DNA from: Tissierella pigra | GTDB lineage: Bacteria > Bacillota > Clostridia > Tissierellales > Tissierellaceae | DNA length: 58,221 nt | Assembly (NCBI RefSeq): GCF_009695605.1 | Contig: NZ_VUNQ01000023.1 | Coordinates: 1-58,221, forward strand | Direction of reading: 5' to 3' | Notes under the pieces: generated by a model | Told to the model about the DNA's origin: nothing | Databases searched by the model: none | Seen by the model: only the letters and a program-made list of their open reading frames with translations | Program-made: the position numbers and the translations under genes | In this document: one piece after another, positions 38,161-47,850 of the stretch | Numbering within the stretch: position 1 is the stretch's first letter | Layout of the letters: the number at the start of each line of letters is the position of its first letter

Positions 38161-40014
38161 ATGACAGGGAAGGAAATTGAAAAGAAAGAAAAAGTATATG
38201 AAGAAGATGTTTTTTTAGAGACTAAAGAAGATCGCCGTCTACTTCCTAATGTACCTGATGATACGCAAAAAAGAAGTAATATAGATAGGCGAGGAAAAGG
38301 TAGACTAGATGATTCTACTAATGTTAATGATTTTATTAAAGCCAGTGAGTCAGGAATTAGATATAAGGTAAATTATAAAGTAAAGGTAATATTTGAAAAT
38401 AACGGTGTGAAAGGCAGCTTTTACTGTAAAGGAATAGATATATCTATGACAGGAATACTGCTTGAAATATATAATGAAGAAGATAGAGAGAAGATAGAAA
38501 CAGCAGATTCTATTAAATTAAACTTTGAGATAATACCAGGAACTATGCCAGAAGGTATGGAAATGACAGTGAAAACAGAAGCTAAAATTGCTAGATCAAA
38601 AGTAGTAGATAGGGGCAGAGGGCTATATGGATTGCAATTCAAAGAAGAATTATCCATCTATAGCAGAAGGAAAAAAGATGGATATATACTGACGATTTCA
38701 GGTATATTATTATTTTTCATTACAGCTTTTATTGTTTTAATGAGGGCAGAAAGTGTTATTTACTTTAGATTCAACAAATGGTTATACCTATATAGTATTA
38801 TAGCGGCTTTTTTCCTTCTAAGCAGATATTTATTTGCCGTTTTTTATAAAAGTATTCCAATAGATACTAAGTTTACTCCAGGAGTAACCATAATAATCCC
38901 TTGTTTCAATGAGGAAAAATGGATTCAGAAAACTATATTAAGCTGTATAAATCAAGATTATCCCATTGAAAAGTTAGAAGTTATAGTAGTAGATGACTGT
39001 TCTACAGATAAATCAGCTGAGAAAATTAAAGAGATTGTCCATAAATTGTATGAAGAAAATGATTTTAAAGTAAAGGATAGGCTAAAATATATTCTTATGA
39101 AAGAAAACGGAGGTAAAAGAGAGGCTCTTTCAAAAGGTGTATTGGAAGCTAAACATGACTTAATAGTATTTGTAGATTCAGATAGTTTTTTAAATCCCTT
39201 TGCAATACGAAATCTGGTGCAGCCCTTTAAAGATTCTAAAATAGGTGGAGTAGCGGGACGAACTGATGTTGCCAATACCTATACCAATAATCTAACTAAG
39301 ATACAGTCAGTTCGCTATTATATTGCCTTTCGGATAATGAAGGCAGCAGAAAGTATTTTTGATACGGTTACCTGTTTATCTGGACCACTGTCCTGCTATA
39401 GAAAGGAAATAATCTTAGAAAATATGGATTCATGGCTTAATCAGCAATTTTTTGGACAGAAAGCAACCTTTGGAGACGATAGGGCAATGACCAACTTTGT
39501 TCTTAGAAAGTATAGAACTTCATATCAGGACTCTGCCATATGCTATACAATTGTTCCCAATGACCATAAGGTGTTTTTAAAACAACAGATGAGATGGAAA
39601 AGGTCTTGGCTTAGGGAGTCTCTAATAGCATCTAAATTTATGTGGAAGAAAGAACCCCTAGGTTCACTGACATTTTATATAGGAGTAATGGTTCCAGTAT
39701 TTGCACCTATAGTAGTAATATATAATTTACTTTATGTACCAATTGTCCATAGAATATTTCCAACTACTTTTTTAGTAGGATTACTTCTAATGGCAATGCT
39801 TATGAGTACAGTACAGCTGCTTTTACGAAAAAGTACAACTTGGGTCTTTGGTATATTGTTCTGCATATATTATGAAGCGGTACTTCTATGGCAAATGCCC
39901 ATTGCTTGGTTTACCTTTTGGAAATCAACCTGGGGAACTAGAATGACTCCAAGTGATGTAGATGCCCAGCTTAAAAAAGATAAAAAGAGACTGAGGAAAG
40001 CTAGGAATGTGTAA
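38161..40014 (+). CDS. PilZ-domain family 2 glycosyltransferase (polysaccharide synthase)
   Basis: 617 residues. A PilZ-like domain at about 65-165 has the DxSxxG half of the c-di-GMP motif (DISMTG, 93-98). The RxxxR half is incomplete: R67 is present but E63 stands where the first Arg is expected, while an alternative RGKGR lies at 44-48. After two membrane helices comes a processive GT-A synthase: TIIIPCFNEEKWI, VVDDCSTD, the DSDSF metal site, FGDDRAM and QQMRWKRSW. C-terminal membrane helices follow. It resembles NodC/hyaluronan/poly-GlcNAc synthases. It starts 10 nt after the deacetylase chimera. Deacetylases and a GH18 enzyme around it favour an N-acetylhexosamine polymer. Confidence 0.9.
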   Translation: MTGKEIEKKEKVYEEDVFLETKEDRRLLPNVPDDTQKRSNIDRRGKGRLDDSTNVNDFIKASESGIRYKVNYKVKVIFENNGVKGSFYCKGIDISMTGILLEIYNEEDREKIETADSIKLNFEIIPGTMPEGMEMTVKTEAKIARSKVVDRGRGLYGLQFKEELSIYSRRKKDGYILTISGILLFFITAFIVLMRAESVIYFRFNKWLYLYSIIAAFFLLSRYLFAVFYKSIPIDTKFTPGVTIIIPCFNEEKWIQKTILSCINQDYPIEKLEVIVVDDCSTDKSAEKIKEIVHKLYEENDFKVKDRLKYILMKENGGKREALSKGVLEAKHDLIVFVDSDSFLNPFAIRNLVQPFKDSKIGGVAGRTDVANTYTNNLTKIQSVRYYIAFRIMKAAESIFDTVTCLSGPLSCYRKEIILENMDSWLNQQFFGQKATFGDDRAMTNFVLRKYRTSYQDSAICYTIVPNDHKVFLKQQMRWKRSWLRESLIASKFMWKKEPLGSLTFYIGVMVPVFAPIVVIYNLLYVPIVHRIFPTTFLVGLLLMAMLMSTVQLLLRKSTTWVFGILFCIYYEAVLLWQMPIAWFTFWKSTWGTRMTPSDVDAQLKKDKKRLRKARNV

Positions 40015-40027
40015 GAGGTGAAGGCTT

Positions 40028-41854
40028 ATGAAATATTTACAAACTAAAAAAGATAAAATAAAGTTTATAAGAAGTATTTTTCAAGGCATAATCCTCTTAC
40101 TATTAATTCGACTATTATTTAATGTGATTTTTGATTCTAATAAATATGAACCCTTTGATGATAGCTTGATAAATGAGGATAAGGGATTTATTGCCTTATC
40201 ATATTTTGGAGTAGATAGAGAAGGTACCAACACAATGATTAGTACTGAAAGGTTGGAAGAACATTTTGAAGCATTGAACAAAAATGGCTATGTTACCCTA
40301 ACTCAAAAAGATATTGAATATTATTATAAAAACAATAAAAGCCTTCCAGAAAGGTCTATGTTTCTAATGTTTGAAGATGGAAGAAGAGATACAGCAATTT
40401 TTTCAAGTAATTTACTAGAGAAATATAATTATATAGGAACTACTTTAAACTATGGAAATACCTTTGAGGAAAAGGACCCTAAGTTTCTAATGGAGAAGGA
40501 TTTAAAAAAGTTGGAGAAAAGTACATTTTGGGAAATTGGCACCAATGGATATAGATTGGCCTATATAAATGTATTTGATAGGTACAACAATTACTTGGGA
40601 GAACTTAATCCTGTAGAATTTTCTGCATTAAGTAAATATATAGGGCGAAATTATAATCATTATTTAATGGATTTCATAAGAGACGAAAATAAAATACCAA
40701 AAGAAAGCTATGACCAGATGAAAGAACGTATAGAAAAAGACTATATATTAATGGATAAAATATATAAGGAAAAATTAGGAAAGTTGCCAAAAACATATGT
40801 GATTATGCACTCCAATACAGGTGGTTATGGTTCTAATAAAAATGTAAGTGCAGTTAATGAGACAATGATTTATAAGCATTTTATTATGAATTTTAATAGA
40901 GAAGGTTTTTCTCTAAATAAAAAAGAAACAAATATTTATGACTTAACTAGAATACAGCCTCAAGCATATTGGTATCCTAATCATTTGTTAATGAGAATAA
41001 AATCTGATACAAATGAAGATATAATATTTATGGAAGGAGATCCTAATATAAAAAGAGACTGGGATACTATTAGTGGAGTAGCTGAATTTAGAAAATCATC
41101 TATTATTCTTACTTCAGAGCCAAGAGGAAAGGGACTAATACGCTTAAAAAATAGTAGCAATAAAGATTATGCTTTACATACTACTCTCACAGGAAATGTA
41201 CTAGGAACTCAAACCATCTATTTAAGGGCAGATGAAGGGCTAAAAAATTATATTGCCATAAAGCTAAAGAATAATAATTTATATATAGAAGATAATGATA
41301 AAGAAATCTTCTCATTAGACCTTGAAGAACATGATGGAGTGTTGCCACAATCAATAGAAGAAAATCAACTAGAGGCCTTAAATCATGAATATAAAGTCTA
41401 TAATAAGAATATAAAGAAACAAAAAAACAAAACCAAGATGGAACCACAAAGAGAAGTAGAAATTCAAGAGGTTAAAAGTGTAGAAGATGGAGCAGAAAGA
41501 TTTGTCAAAGAACTACAAATCAATGAATTAGGAAATAGAAAATTGGATATATATCTAAAGGATAATAAGTTATCAATAGATATAGACCATAAGGAAGTAA
41601 TTAAAGATTTATCTATATCCACAAAGAATTCAGATTATATCTATTTAGAATCTGCCTGGGAGGAGTATGGATATAGTCAAAGAAATATAGCAGATGATGT
41701 ATATGATGGAGTATTTGAAAATATAATTATTACAAATATTCATGATGAAAATAATATTATATATATCAATAAACTTCAAGGGAAAGAACTAGTAAAGGAT
41801 AATATATTAAATATATGGAATAAGATAATTAACTGGTTCATTATAAATCTATAA
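40028..41854 (+). CDS. Membrane-anchored polysaccharide-deacetylase-like protein
   Basis: 608 residues with one N-terminal transmembrane anchor (about 13-32) and an outside NodB-fold-like domain. The motifs are altered: MFEDGRRDT replaces TFDDG, EIGTNGY stands where HSxxH would be, and MHSNTGG comes later. The usual two metal His are therefore not evident, and it may be a non-hydrolytic partner or have another activity. The C-terminal 250 residues are beta-rich, likely a jelly-roll carbohydrate-binding module, with a Lys-rich linker near 455-475. Operon gene three, 13 nt after the synthase. Confidence 0.72.
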   Translation: MKYLQTKKDKIKFIRSIFQGIILLLLIRLLFNVIFDSNKYEPFDDSLINEDKGFIALSYFGVDREGTNTMISTERLEEHFEALNKNGYVTLTQKDIEYYYKNNKSLPERSMFLMFEDGRRDTAIFSSNLLEKYNYIGTTLNYGNTFEEKDPKFLMEKDLKKLEKSTFWEIGTNGYRLAYINVFDRYNNYLGELNPVEFSALSKYIGRNYNHYLMDFIRDENKIPKESYDQMKERIEKDYILMDKIYKEKLGKLPKTYVIMHSNTGGYGSNKNVSAVNETMIYKHFIMNFNREGFSLNKKETNIYDLTRIQPQAYWYPNHLLMRIKSDTNEDIIFMEGDPNIKRDWDTISGVAEFRKSSIILTSEPRGKGLIRLKNSSNKDYALHTTLTGNVLGTQTIYLRADEGLKNYIAIKLKNNNLYIEDNDKEIFSLDLEEHDGVLPQSIEENQLEALNHEYKVYNKNIKKQKNKTKMEPQREVEIQEVKSVEDGAERFVKELQINELGNRKLDIYLKDNKLSIDIDHKEVIKDLSISTKNSDYIYLESAWEEYGYSQRNIADDVYDGVFENIIITNIHDENNIIYINKLQGKELVKDNILNIWNKIINWFIINL

Positions 41855-41895
41855 ATAAGGGTATAGGAAATCATATTTTGTAAGGGAGAAAAACT

Positions 41896-42933
41896 ATGAC
41901 TAAAAAACTAATGTTAATTTTTGTATTCACAATATTGCTATTGGTTTCTTGTACCAATGAAAAAAATATAGATGTAGAGAATTATATGGATAAAGAGATT
42001 GAAGATAATGAGAATATCAGATTTTCAATATGGACTGCTTATTGGGATACTGATGATTTGGAGCATGAAATAAAGGATATGGGGAAAGTTGATAATATCT
42101 GTTACTTTGCAGCTTATTTTAATGAAGATAAGATATTATTTGTTCCTAAAGAAACAAAGGAAAGCCTTAAAAGAATTGAAAGTCTTGGAAATAGGAAATA
42201 TGGAAGCTATTTAACTATTGTCAATGATTTACTCCTTGCAGACAATAAGTCCTCCTTAAAGGATACAGATTTACTATACACCTTATTTGCAACAGAAGAA
42301 ACAATGAATAATCATATAGAGGATATATTGAATATAGTAATCAAAGAGGGGTTTGATGGAATAGAAATAGACTATGAAGCAATAAATAAAGATATAAATC
42401 TTTGGGAACTTTTTATTGAGTTTATTGATAAATTATATAAATCGGCTAATGGAAAGGATATTCCAGTAAGAGTAGTGCTAGAACCCAATGTTCCCTTAGA
42501 TAAAATAACTTTACCTGAAGGACCAGAATATATAATAATGTGTTATAATCTACACGGATATGGTACTGAACCTGGTCCAAAGGCTAATAAAGTATTTATA
42601 GAAGATATGATAAAAAAATCTGAAGGGTTGAAGGGGGATATAGGATTTGCACTTGCCACTGGTGGATATGATTTCCAAAGCAATGGTATAGTAAATGCTT
42701 TAACAGAAAGGGAAGCTGTGGAGTTGTCAAAATTTTACAATAAAATTCCCCAAAGAGATGAAAGCGGTGCTTTATTCTTTAATTATATGGATAACGAAGA
42801 AGTAAGCCATCAAGTATGGTATGCCAATAAAGATACTATAAACTACTGGATTGGTATTATCACAGAAGCAGGAGACTATGGTATAAGCATATGGAAAATA
42901 GGCGGAAATATAAACTTATTAAATGAAAACTAG
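41896..42933 (+). CDS. GH18-family lipoprotein (putative glycan hydrolase)
   Basis: 345 residues. A lipoprotein signal peptide ends in the lipobox LLVSC, so it should be tethered outside the membrane. The chitinase-like active-site strand is DGIEIDYE at 154-161, with the proton-donor Glu at 161 and Asp at 159. Later strands include YIIMCYNLHGYG and GISIWKIGGN, typical of the barrel. GH18 enzymes cut beta-1,4-linked N-acetylglucosamine polymers by substrate assistance. It closes the exopolysaccharide operon and probably trims or releases the polymer made by the PilZ synthase. Confidence 0.85.
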   Translation: MTKKLMLIFVFTILLLVSCTNEKNIDVENYMDKEIEDNENIRFSIWTAYWDTDDLEHEIKDMGKVDNICYFAAYFNEDKILFVPKETKESLKRIESLGNRKYGSYLTIVNDLLLADNKSSLKDTDLLYTLFATEETMNNHIEDILNIVIKEGFDGIEIDYEAINKDINLWELFIEFIDKLYKSANGKDIPVRVVLEPNVPLDKITLPEGPEYIIMCYNLHGYGTEPGPKANKVFIEDMIKKSEGLKGDIGFALATGGYDFQSNGIVNALTEREAVELSKFYNKIPQRDESGALFFNYMDNEEVSHQVWYANKDTINYWIGIITEAGDYGISIWKIGGNINLLNEN

Positions 42934-42951
42934 GCTAAGACCTAGTTTTTT
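42926..42951 (+). terminator. Terminator overlapping the GH18 stop codon
   Basis: AAAACTAGG (42926-42934), loop CTAAGA, CCTAGTTTT (42941-42949) and further T. The gene's TAG stop is in the left arm, and the surrounding AAATGAAAACTAGGCT is identical to the end of the M20 hydrolase gene at 16.7 kb. Confidence 0.88.
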
Positions 42952-43025
42952 GTATTTCCATTAATATGCCATGATTTTCCTATTAATTTTATTTATAGTA
43001 TTAGACAAATTATAGGTATAGTTAA

Positions 43026-43055
43026 TTGGATTTTATAAAAACGTAGTGCTATACT
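43026..43055 (+). promoter_or_regulatory. Candidate promoter of the rhodanese gene
   Basis: TTGGAT (43026-43031), an 18-bp spacer and TATACT (43050-43055), about 65 bp before the start codon. Confidence 0.4.
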
Positions 43056-43119
43056 TTTCTAGAGATTTGGTTTCATACAAACAAAAATATCATTATAAAA
43101 TACCATGGGAGGTTTACTA

Positions 43120-44217
43120 ATGAAAAAAAGATTTTTTGCACTATTGCTTGTAATAGTGTTAATGACTAGTGTATTTGTAGGATGTACACAGCAACCTAAA
43201 GAATCAAATGATGCTTTAGTAGGTGAAGGAGAAATAGATAAGGAAACTCAAGATAAAAATGAACAGGAAAAAGTTGAGCCTGTAGATATAAAGAAGGTTT
43301 TTGTTTCCCCGCAATGGGTTAAAAGTGTTATTGATGGAGGACAAGAGGAGTCAAAAAACTATATAGTATTAGAAGCGTCTTGGGGAACTGCAAATGATAG
43401 TCCTGATTATAACACAGGCCACTTACCAGGTACTGTTCATGTTGATATTGCAAGTATAGAGGGAGAGCCTTATTGGAATTTAAAATCTCCAGAAGAAGTA
43501 GAACAAGCAATGCTAGATTTAGGAATCACAAAGGATACAACTGTTATTTTATATGGTTCTGATCCCTCTGGTACAGCTAGGGTTGCCTATGCTTATATTT
43601 GGGCAGGAGTAGAAAATGTTAAAATATTAGATGGAAGTCTGAATGCTTGGACAAAAGCAGGATATGAACTAGAAACTACTGCAAATGCTCCAACACCTGC
43701 AACGGAATTTGGTGCAGTGGTTCCAGCTAATCCAGAATATTGGTTATCAATAGAAGATGCAGCTAAGAAATTAGAAGGGGACCCAAATTTTAAATTAGTA
43801 AGTATTCGTTCCTACAAAGAATTTAATGGTGAAACAAGTGGTTACTCCTATATTGATAAAGGAGGCGAGCCTAAAGGTGCTGTTTGGGGCAAAGGAGGCA
43901 GCGATCCATACCATATGGAAGATTATGTCCATGAAGATGGAACTTATATTACTATGGATGAAATGAAAGAACTATGGAAAGATTTGGACTTTACCTTAGA
44001 AAATGAACTTTCTTTTTATTGCGGAACAGGATGGCGTGCATCTATTCCATTTTTAATTATGTATGAAAATGGATATACAAATATGAATATGTATGATGGT
44101 GGATGGTATCAATGGCAAATGAATGATAATCTTCCAGTTCAAGTAGGAGATCCAGCTACAGATCAAGTTAAATATACAACAGTAGGTGATTTACCTAATG
44201 ATAAGGCAGCAAAATAA
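43120..44217 (+). CDS. Rhodanese-domain sulfurtransferase lipoprotein
   Basis: 365 residues. The signal peptide ends in VFVGC, a lipobox, followed by an acidic linker, so the protein is outside the membrane. Two tandem rhodanese domains follow. The first (about 60-190) has DYNTGHLPGTVHVDI but no Cys in its loop (GSDPSGTAR). The second (about 200-350) carries the active-site Cys in FYCGTGWRAS. Relatives transfer sulfane sulfur from thiosulfate to acceptors such as cyanide or thiols. The ATG at 43120 follows GGGAGG; the ATG at 43105 lies before that site. The end overlaps the next gene by 20 nt. Confidence 0.88.
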   Translation: MKKRFFALLLVIVLMTSVFVGCTQQPKESNDALVGEGEIDKETQDKNEQEKVEPVDIKKVFVSPQWVKSVIDGGQEESKNYIVLEASWGTANDSPDYNTGHLPGTVHVDIASIEGEPYWNLKSPEEVEQAMLDLGITKDTTVILYGSDPSGTARVAYAYIWAGVENVKILDGSLNAWTKAGYELETTANAPTPATEFGAVVPANPEYWLSIEDAAKKLEGDPNFKLVSIRSYKEFNGETSGYSYIDKGGEPKGAVWGKGGSDPYHMEDYVHEDGTYITMDEMKELWKDLDFTLENELSFYCGTGWRASIPFLIMYENGYTNMNMYDGGWYQWQMNDNLPVQVGDPATDQVKYTTVGDLPNDKAAK

Positions 44218-44638
44218 ACTTCAATATGTATTGATTATTTTATTTAGTATATTGGAGACTTTAACACTAATTGGCGCATACTCAGCTCATTATTTTACCA
44301 AAACTCGTATGGGAATGCTTCGTCATGTTGTATATCTTAACGGTAAATGGGAAAAGAGTTTTCCAATTTCAACTATAAAATGGATTGCAATATGTATAAT
44401 TATTGTTCTTATAATCTTTATATTTCTAGACTTTTTCAAAAGAGATAAAAGGTATAGAGCAAAAATATTGGTAATGTTATGGACTATGGTCACAAATGGG
44501 TGGACACTATACTTCCTGTTTGCTTATGGTACAGAAAGAAATCGTGCATATTATATTTTAAGTATTTGTTTTATCTTAATGACATTGTTCCAAAATATTA
44601 TATATTTTAATAGTGGGTTCAGAAAACTAAAATATTGA
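44198..44638 (+). CDS. Small four-helix membrane protein of unknown function
   Basis: 146 residues with four predicted membrane helices (YVLIILFSILETLTLIGAY, WIAICIIIVLIIFIFLDFF, ILVMLWTMVTNGWTLYFLF and a C-terminal one) and basic loops. No known motif. The ATG at 44198 sits inside the rhodanese gene behind AGGTGA, giving a 20-nt overlap and likely translational coupling, so the two may work together. An upstream GTG at 44186 is less well placed. Confidence 0.7.
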   Translation: MIRQQNKLQYVLIILFSILETLTLIGAYSAHYFTKTRMGMLRHVVYLNGKWEKSFPISTIKWIAICIIIVLIIFIFLDFFKRDKRYRAKILVMLWTMVTNGWTLYFLFAYGTERNRAYYILSICFILMTLFQNIIYFNSGFRKLKY

Positions 44639-44641
44639 TAT

Positions 44642-44669
44642 AAAAAGCTAGGCTAAGGCCTAGCTTTTT
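44642..44669 (+). terminator. Terminator after the rhodanese/membrane-protein pair
   Basis: AAAAAGCTAGGC (44642-44653), loop TAAG, GCCTAGCTTTTT with trailing T: a 12-bp stem of the CTAGG terminator family. Confidence 0.9.
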
Positions 44670-44745
44670 TATGTAAATTTTGATAAGAAAGTTAAAATTG
44701 TGGGTAATAAATAAGATAGTGATAAAAAGGATAAAAGGTGATTCC

Positions 44746-47700
44746 ATGAACAGGAATAGAAAAATAAAAACTCAGAGTATAATATCTATAATAATTTCAA
44801 TCATAGTTGTAATTTGGGTTACGATACATATTATAGCACTGAATTATGTGGATATAGAGGAAAGGTATATAGCAGAAAAGGGAGTATTGGATATTACAGA
44901 TTGGAATATAGAGAACGAAGGAAATCTTAAATTAGATGGACAATGGGAGTTTTATCCTGGAGTACTACTGAAGTCAGAAGAAATAAAATCCAATAGACAT
45001 GATGAAATTAAAAAATATGCAGATGTACCAGGTTCATGGAAAGACTACTTAAATGAAGATGAATCCTCTCATGGAGCAGGTACATATAGGCTTGTTATTA
45101 AAGTTCCCGAAGATAGAATATATGGTGTCAAGACTAGAACCATACGATCAGCAGCTCGTATTTATTTAAATGGTCAGGAAGTTGCTCATTTAGGAAATCC
45201 GTCTGAGAATAAGGAGGATTTTAAAAGGGAAAGCAAGTACAAATTAGGAACTGGAAATAGTTTAAATAAGGAAATTGAATTAATAGTTCAAGTAGCAAAC
45301 TATGATTATAAAGTAGGAGGAATAGTTAAATCAGTTGAATTCGGTTCATTTGAATCAATTATGAGGGCAAATAGCCAAAGGCGTGCAATAGAAACACTGA
45401 TGATTTCAGTCTGTTTAACACTGTGCATATATTTTCTTATAATATATTCTGAACGGAGAAAAGAATACTATTTACTGTATTTCAGTGGAATGAATCTATT
45501 TATGTCAATATATTTAGCAACAATGAATGAACAGATTTTAGACTTAATATATGACTATAGTTACAATACTAGAACCACAATTCAAGTTATATCAATGATA
45601 ATAGTAACTATTTTCCTAAGTCAGTTTGTCCGCTATTTTTTCAATGACGATAGCAGCAACAAGATTGTAAATAAAATATCCATAATAGTTTTTCTTGTAC
45701 TAGGAATTTTAGGTTACAGACCTAATGTGGCTATATATACTTATTTAAGACATTTACATGGCATACTTTTAACTACACTGATTATTAGATATGTTTATAT
45801 CTTTTATATTTTAATAAGAGAAATATATAAAAAATCTGACTTACTGGAATACATTTTAGTAATTACAATATCTATGTTTTTGTACTGGTTTACAATGGCA
45901 TTGAAAATATTAATAGAGATTGATTTAGGAAACATACATATATTATTGATTCTAATATGTATGTTTGGTATAGCAACATTGATGAATCGCCGTCTACAAT
46001 TAGATTATGAAAGAGCAAATGAACTTTCAGAAAGGCTCATGAGACATGATATGTTAAAAGATGAGTTTTTAGCCAAAGCATCTCATGAATTGAGAACACC
46101 CTTACATATTATACTTAATTTAACAAAGAACTTATTGGAAGGGAAAAAGGGAACATTGAACTCCAAACAGCAGGAAAACTTATTCTTTATACATCAAGAA
46201 GGTCAAAGGTTAACTCGTTTAGTGGAGGATTTATTAGATGCTTCTCAGATAAAAAAAGAAGAGATAAAACTAAGATTAAGTCCAATTAAACCCTATGAAA
46301 TTGTGGAAGATATTTTAAAAGAAATGAAAGTTTTAATTCCTAAGGATAAGTCTATTATACTAAAGAATCAGATTCCAAGTGAATTTCCGTTGCTAAAGGC
46401 TGATCCAGACAAATTTAGACAGATTGTTTATAATCTAGTACACAATGCAATTAAATATACAAGAGATGGAGAAATAGTTGTGTCTGCATCTATTATATCT
46501 GGGCAAGGTGAAATTAGAGTATCAGATACGGGAATTGGAATCAAGGAAAAGTATTTAGAAGAAGTTTTTGATATTTTTTACAAAGAAAATGAAGAAGGCC
46601 AAGGAGAGCAAGGTTTAGGATTAGGATTGTCCATAGTAAAGCATTTGGTTGAAAATCAAAATGGGAAAATATGTGTTGAGTCCCTACATGGAAAAGGCTC
46701 TATTTTTAAATTTACATTACCGATTTATAATGGACAAATAGAACAACAAGAGGACATAATTCCCATAGAAGAAAATGTTATTCAGTCTAATATATATTTG
46801 GAAAAGTATCCTAAGTTACAAAGAGAAAATATAGAGAATATAGGTAAATTAATGGTTTTAATAGTAGATGATAAACCCTTAAATCAAAAGGTACTGGTAA
46901 ATATTATGAGTCAATTGGGACTCAATACTATTTTAGCAGACAATGGAAAAGAAGCATTAGATGTACTTGAAAAAAATAAAATAGATTTAATAGTTCTAGA
47001 TTTTATGTTGCCTGATATATCAGGAGATAAAGTATGTAAAAAAATACGTCAAAAATACTCTATGGTAGAGCTTCCAATTTTAATTTTAACTGCATCGGGA
47101 AGAACTATTGACTTGATGAATGCCTTTGACTATGGTGCAAATGATTTCCAGAGAAAGCCTATAGACTCTGAAGAATTAAAATCTAGAATTCAGTCCTTAT
47201 TATTGATGAAAAAATCAGTAGAAGAAGGGTTAGAAAAAGAATTTCAGTACTTTTATTCACAAATTTCGCCGCATTTTCTATACAATACAATAAATACTAT
47301 TATAGGTCTTAGTTACAAAGATAGTGAAAAAGCAAGAATAGCTTTAAACAATTTATCCATTTATTTTAGAGGAAAATTGGATATTCATAGAGAGAAAGGT
47401 CTAGTTACTTTGGAATCGGAGTTGGAACTAATAATGGCATATCTTGAAATAGAACAAATGAGATATGGAGAGAGATTGAATATAGAATATGATATAGAGG
47501 AAGGGTTAAAAGCTATGATTCCACCACTGACATTGCAGCCAATAGTAGAAAATTCTGTACGTCATGGAGCTACAACTAAGGCTAGCAACGGAACTGTAAA
47601 AATTACTGCAAGACGAGATATGGAAGGCTTTATAAAAATAACCATTGAAGATAATGGAATAGGGATGACAGCTGAAAAACAAGAAGAAATTCTGAAGGGC

Positions 47701-47850
47701 AATAATCAAAGAATTGGATTTAAAAATGTTATTGAAAAAATGAAAATAATAAAGGGGGCAGAACTAATATTAAAAAGCAATATAGAAAAGGGGACTGTAG
47801 TAGAGATAATTATTCCGGAGGTGGGATTAAATGAAAGTAATTTTAATTGA
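44746..47850 (+). CDS. Hybrid sensor with two histidine kinase modules (7TMR-DISM, HisKA, REC, LytS-type)
   Basis: 1034 residues. A first TM helix and an outside jelly-roll domain of the 7TMR-DISMED2 type (GQWEFYPG, VPGSWKDY, GAGTYRLVIKV) precede about seven TM helices. A HisKA domain follows (SHELRTPLH, H447) with an HATPase (NLVHNAIKYT, DTGIGI, GLGLGLSIVKH). Next is a receiver with phosphoacceptor D752 (LIVLDFMLPD), then a second kinase of the LytS class (QISPHFLYNTIN, H843) with its own ATPase (IVENSVRHG, EDNGIGM). DISM sensors often bind carbohydrates. The ATG at 44746 follows AAAGGTGA. The last 20 nt overlap the response-regulator gene. Confidence 0.92.
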   Translation: MNRNRKIKTQSIISIIISIIVVIWVTIHIIALNYVDIEERYIAEKGVLDITDWNIENEGNLKLDGQWEFYPGVLLKSEEIKSNRHDEIKKYADVPGSWKDYLNEDESSHGAGTYRLVIKVPEDRIYGVKTRTIRSAARIYLNGQEVAHLGNPSENKEDFKRESKYKLGTGNSLNKEIELIVQVANYDYKVGGIVKSVEFGSFESIMRANSQRRAIETLMISVCLTLCIYFLIIYSERRKEYYLLYFSGMNLFMSIYLATMNEQILDLIYDYSYNTRTTIQVISMIIVTIFLSQFVRYFFNDDSSNKIVNKISIIVFLVLGILGYRPNVAIYTYLRHLHGILLTTLIIRYVYIFYILIREIYKKSDLLEYILVITISMFLYWFTMALKILIEIDLGNIHILLILICMFGIATLMNRRLQLDYERANELSERLMRHDMLKDEFLAKASHELRTPLHIILNLTKNLLEGKKGTLNSKQQENLFFIHQEGQRLTRLVEDLLDASQIKKEEIKLRLSPIKPYEIVEDILKEMKVLIPKDKSIILKNQIPSEFPLLKADPDKFRQIVYNLVHNAIKYTRDGEIVVSASIISGQGEIRVSDTGIGIKEKYLEEVFDIFYKENEEGQGEQGLGLGLSIVKHLVENQNGKICVESLHGKGSIFKFTLPIYNGQIEQQEDIIPIEENVIQSNIYLEKYPKLQRENIENIGKLMVLIVDDKPLNQKVLVNIMSQLGLNTILADNGKEALDVLEKNKIDLIVLDFMLPDISGDKVCKKIRQKYSMVELPILILTASGRTIDLMNAFDYGANDFQRKPIDSEELKSRIQSLLLMKKSVEEGLEKEFQYFYSQISPHFLYNTINTIIGLSYKDSEKARIALNNLSIYFRGKLDIHREKGLVTLESELELIMAYLEIEQMRYGERLNIEYDIEEGLKAMIPPLTLQPIVENSVRHGATTKASNGTVKITARRDMEGFIKITIEDNGIGMTAEKQEEILKGNNQRIGFKNVIEKMKIIKGAELILKSNIEKGTVVEIIIPEVGLNESNFN

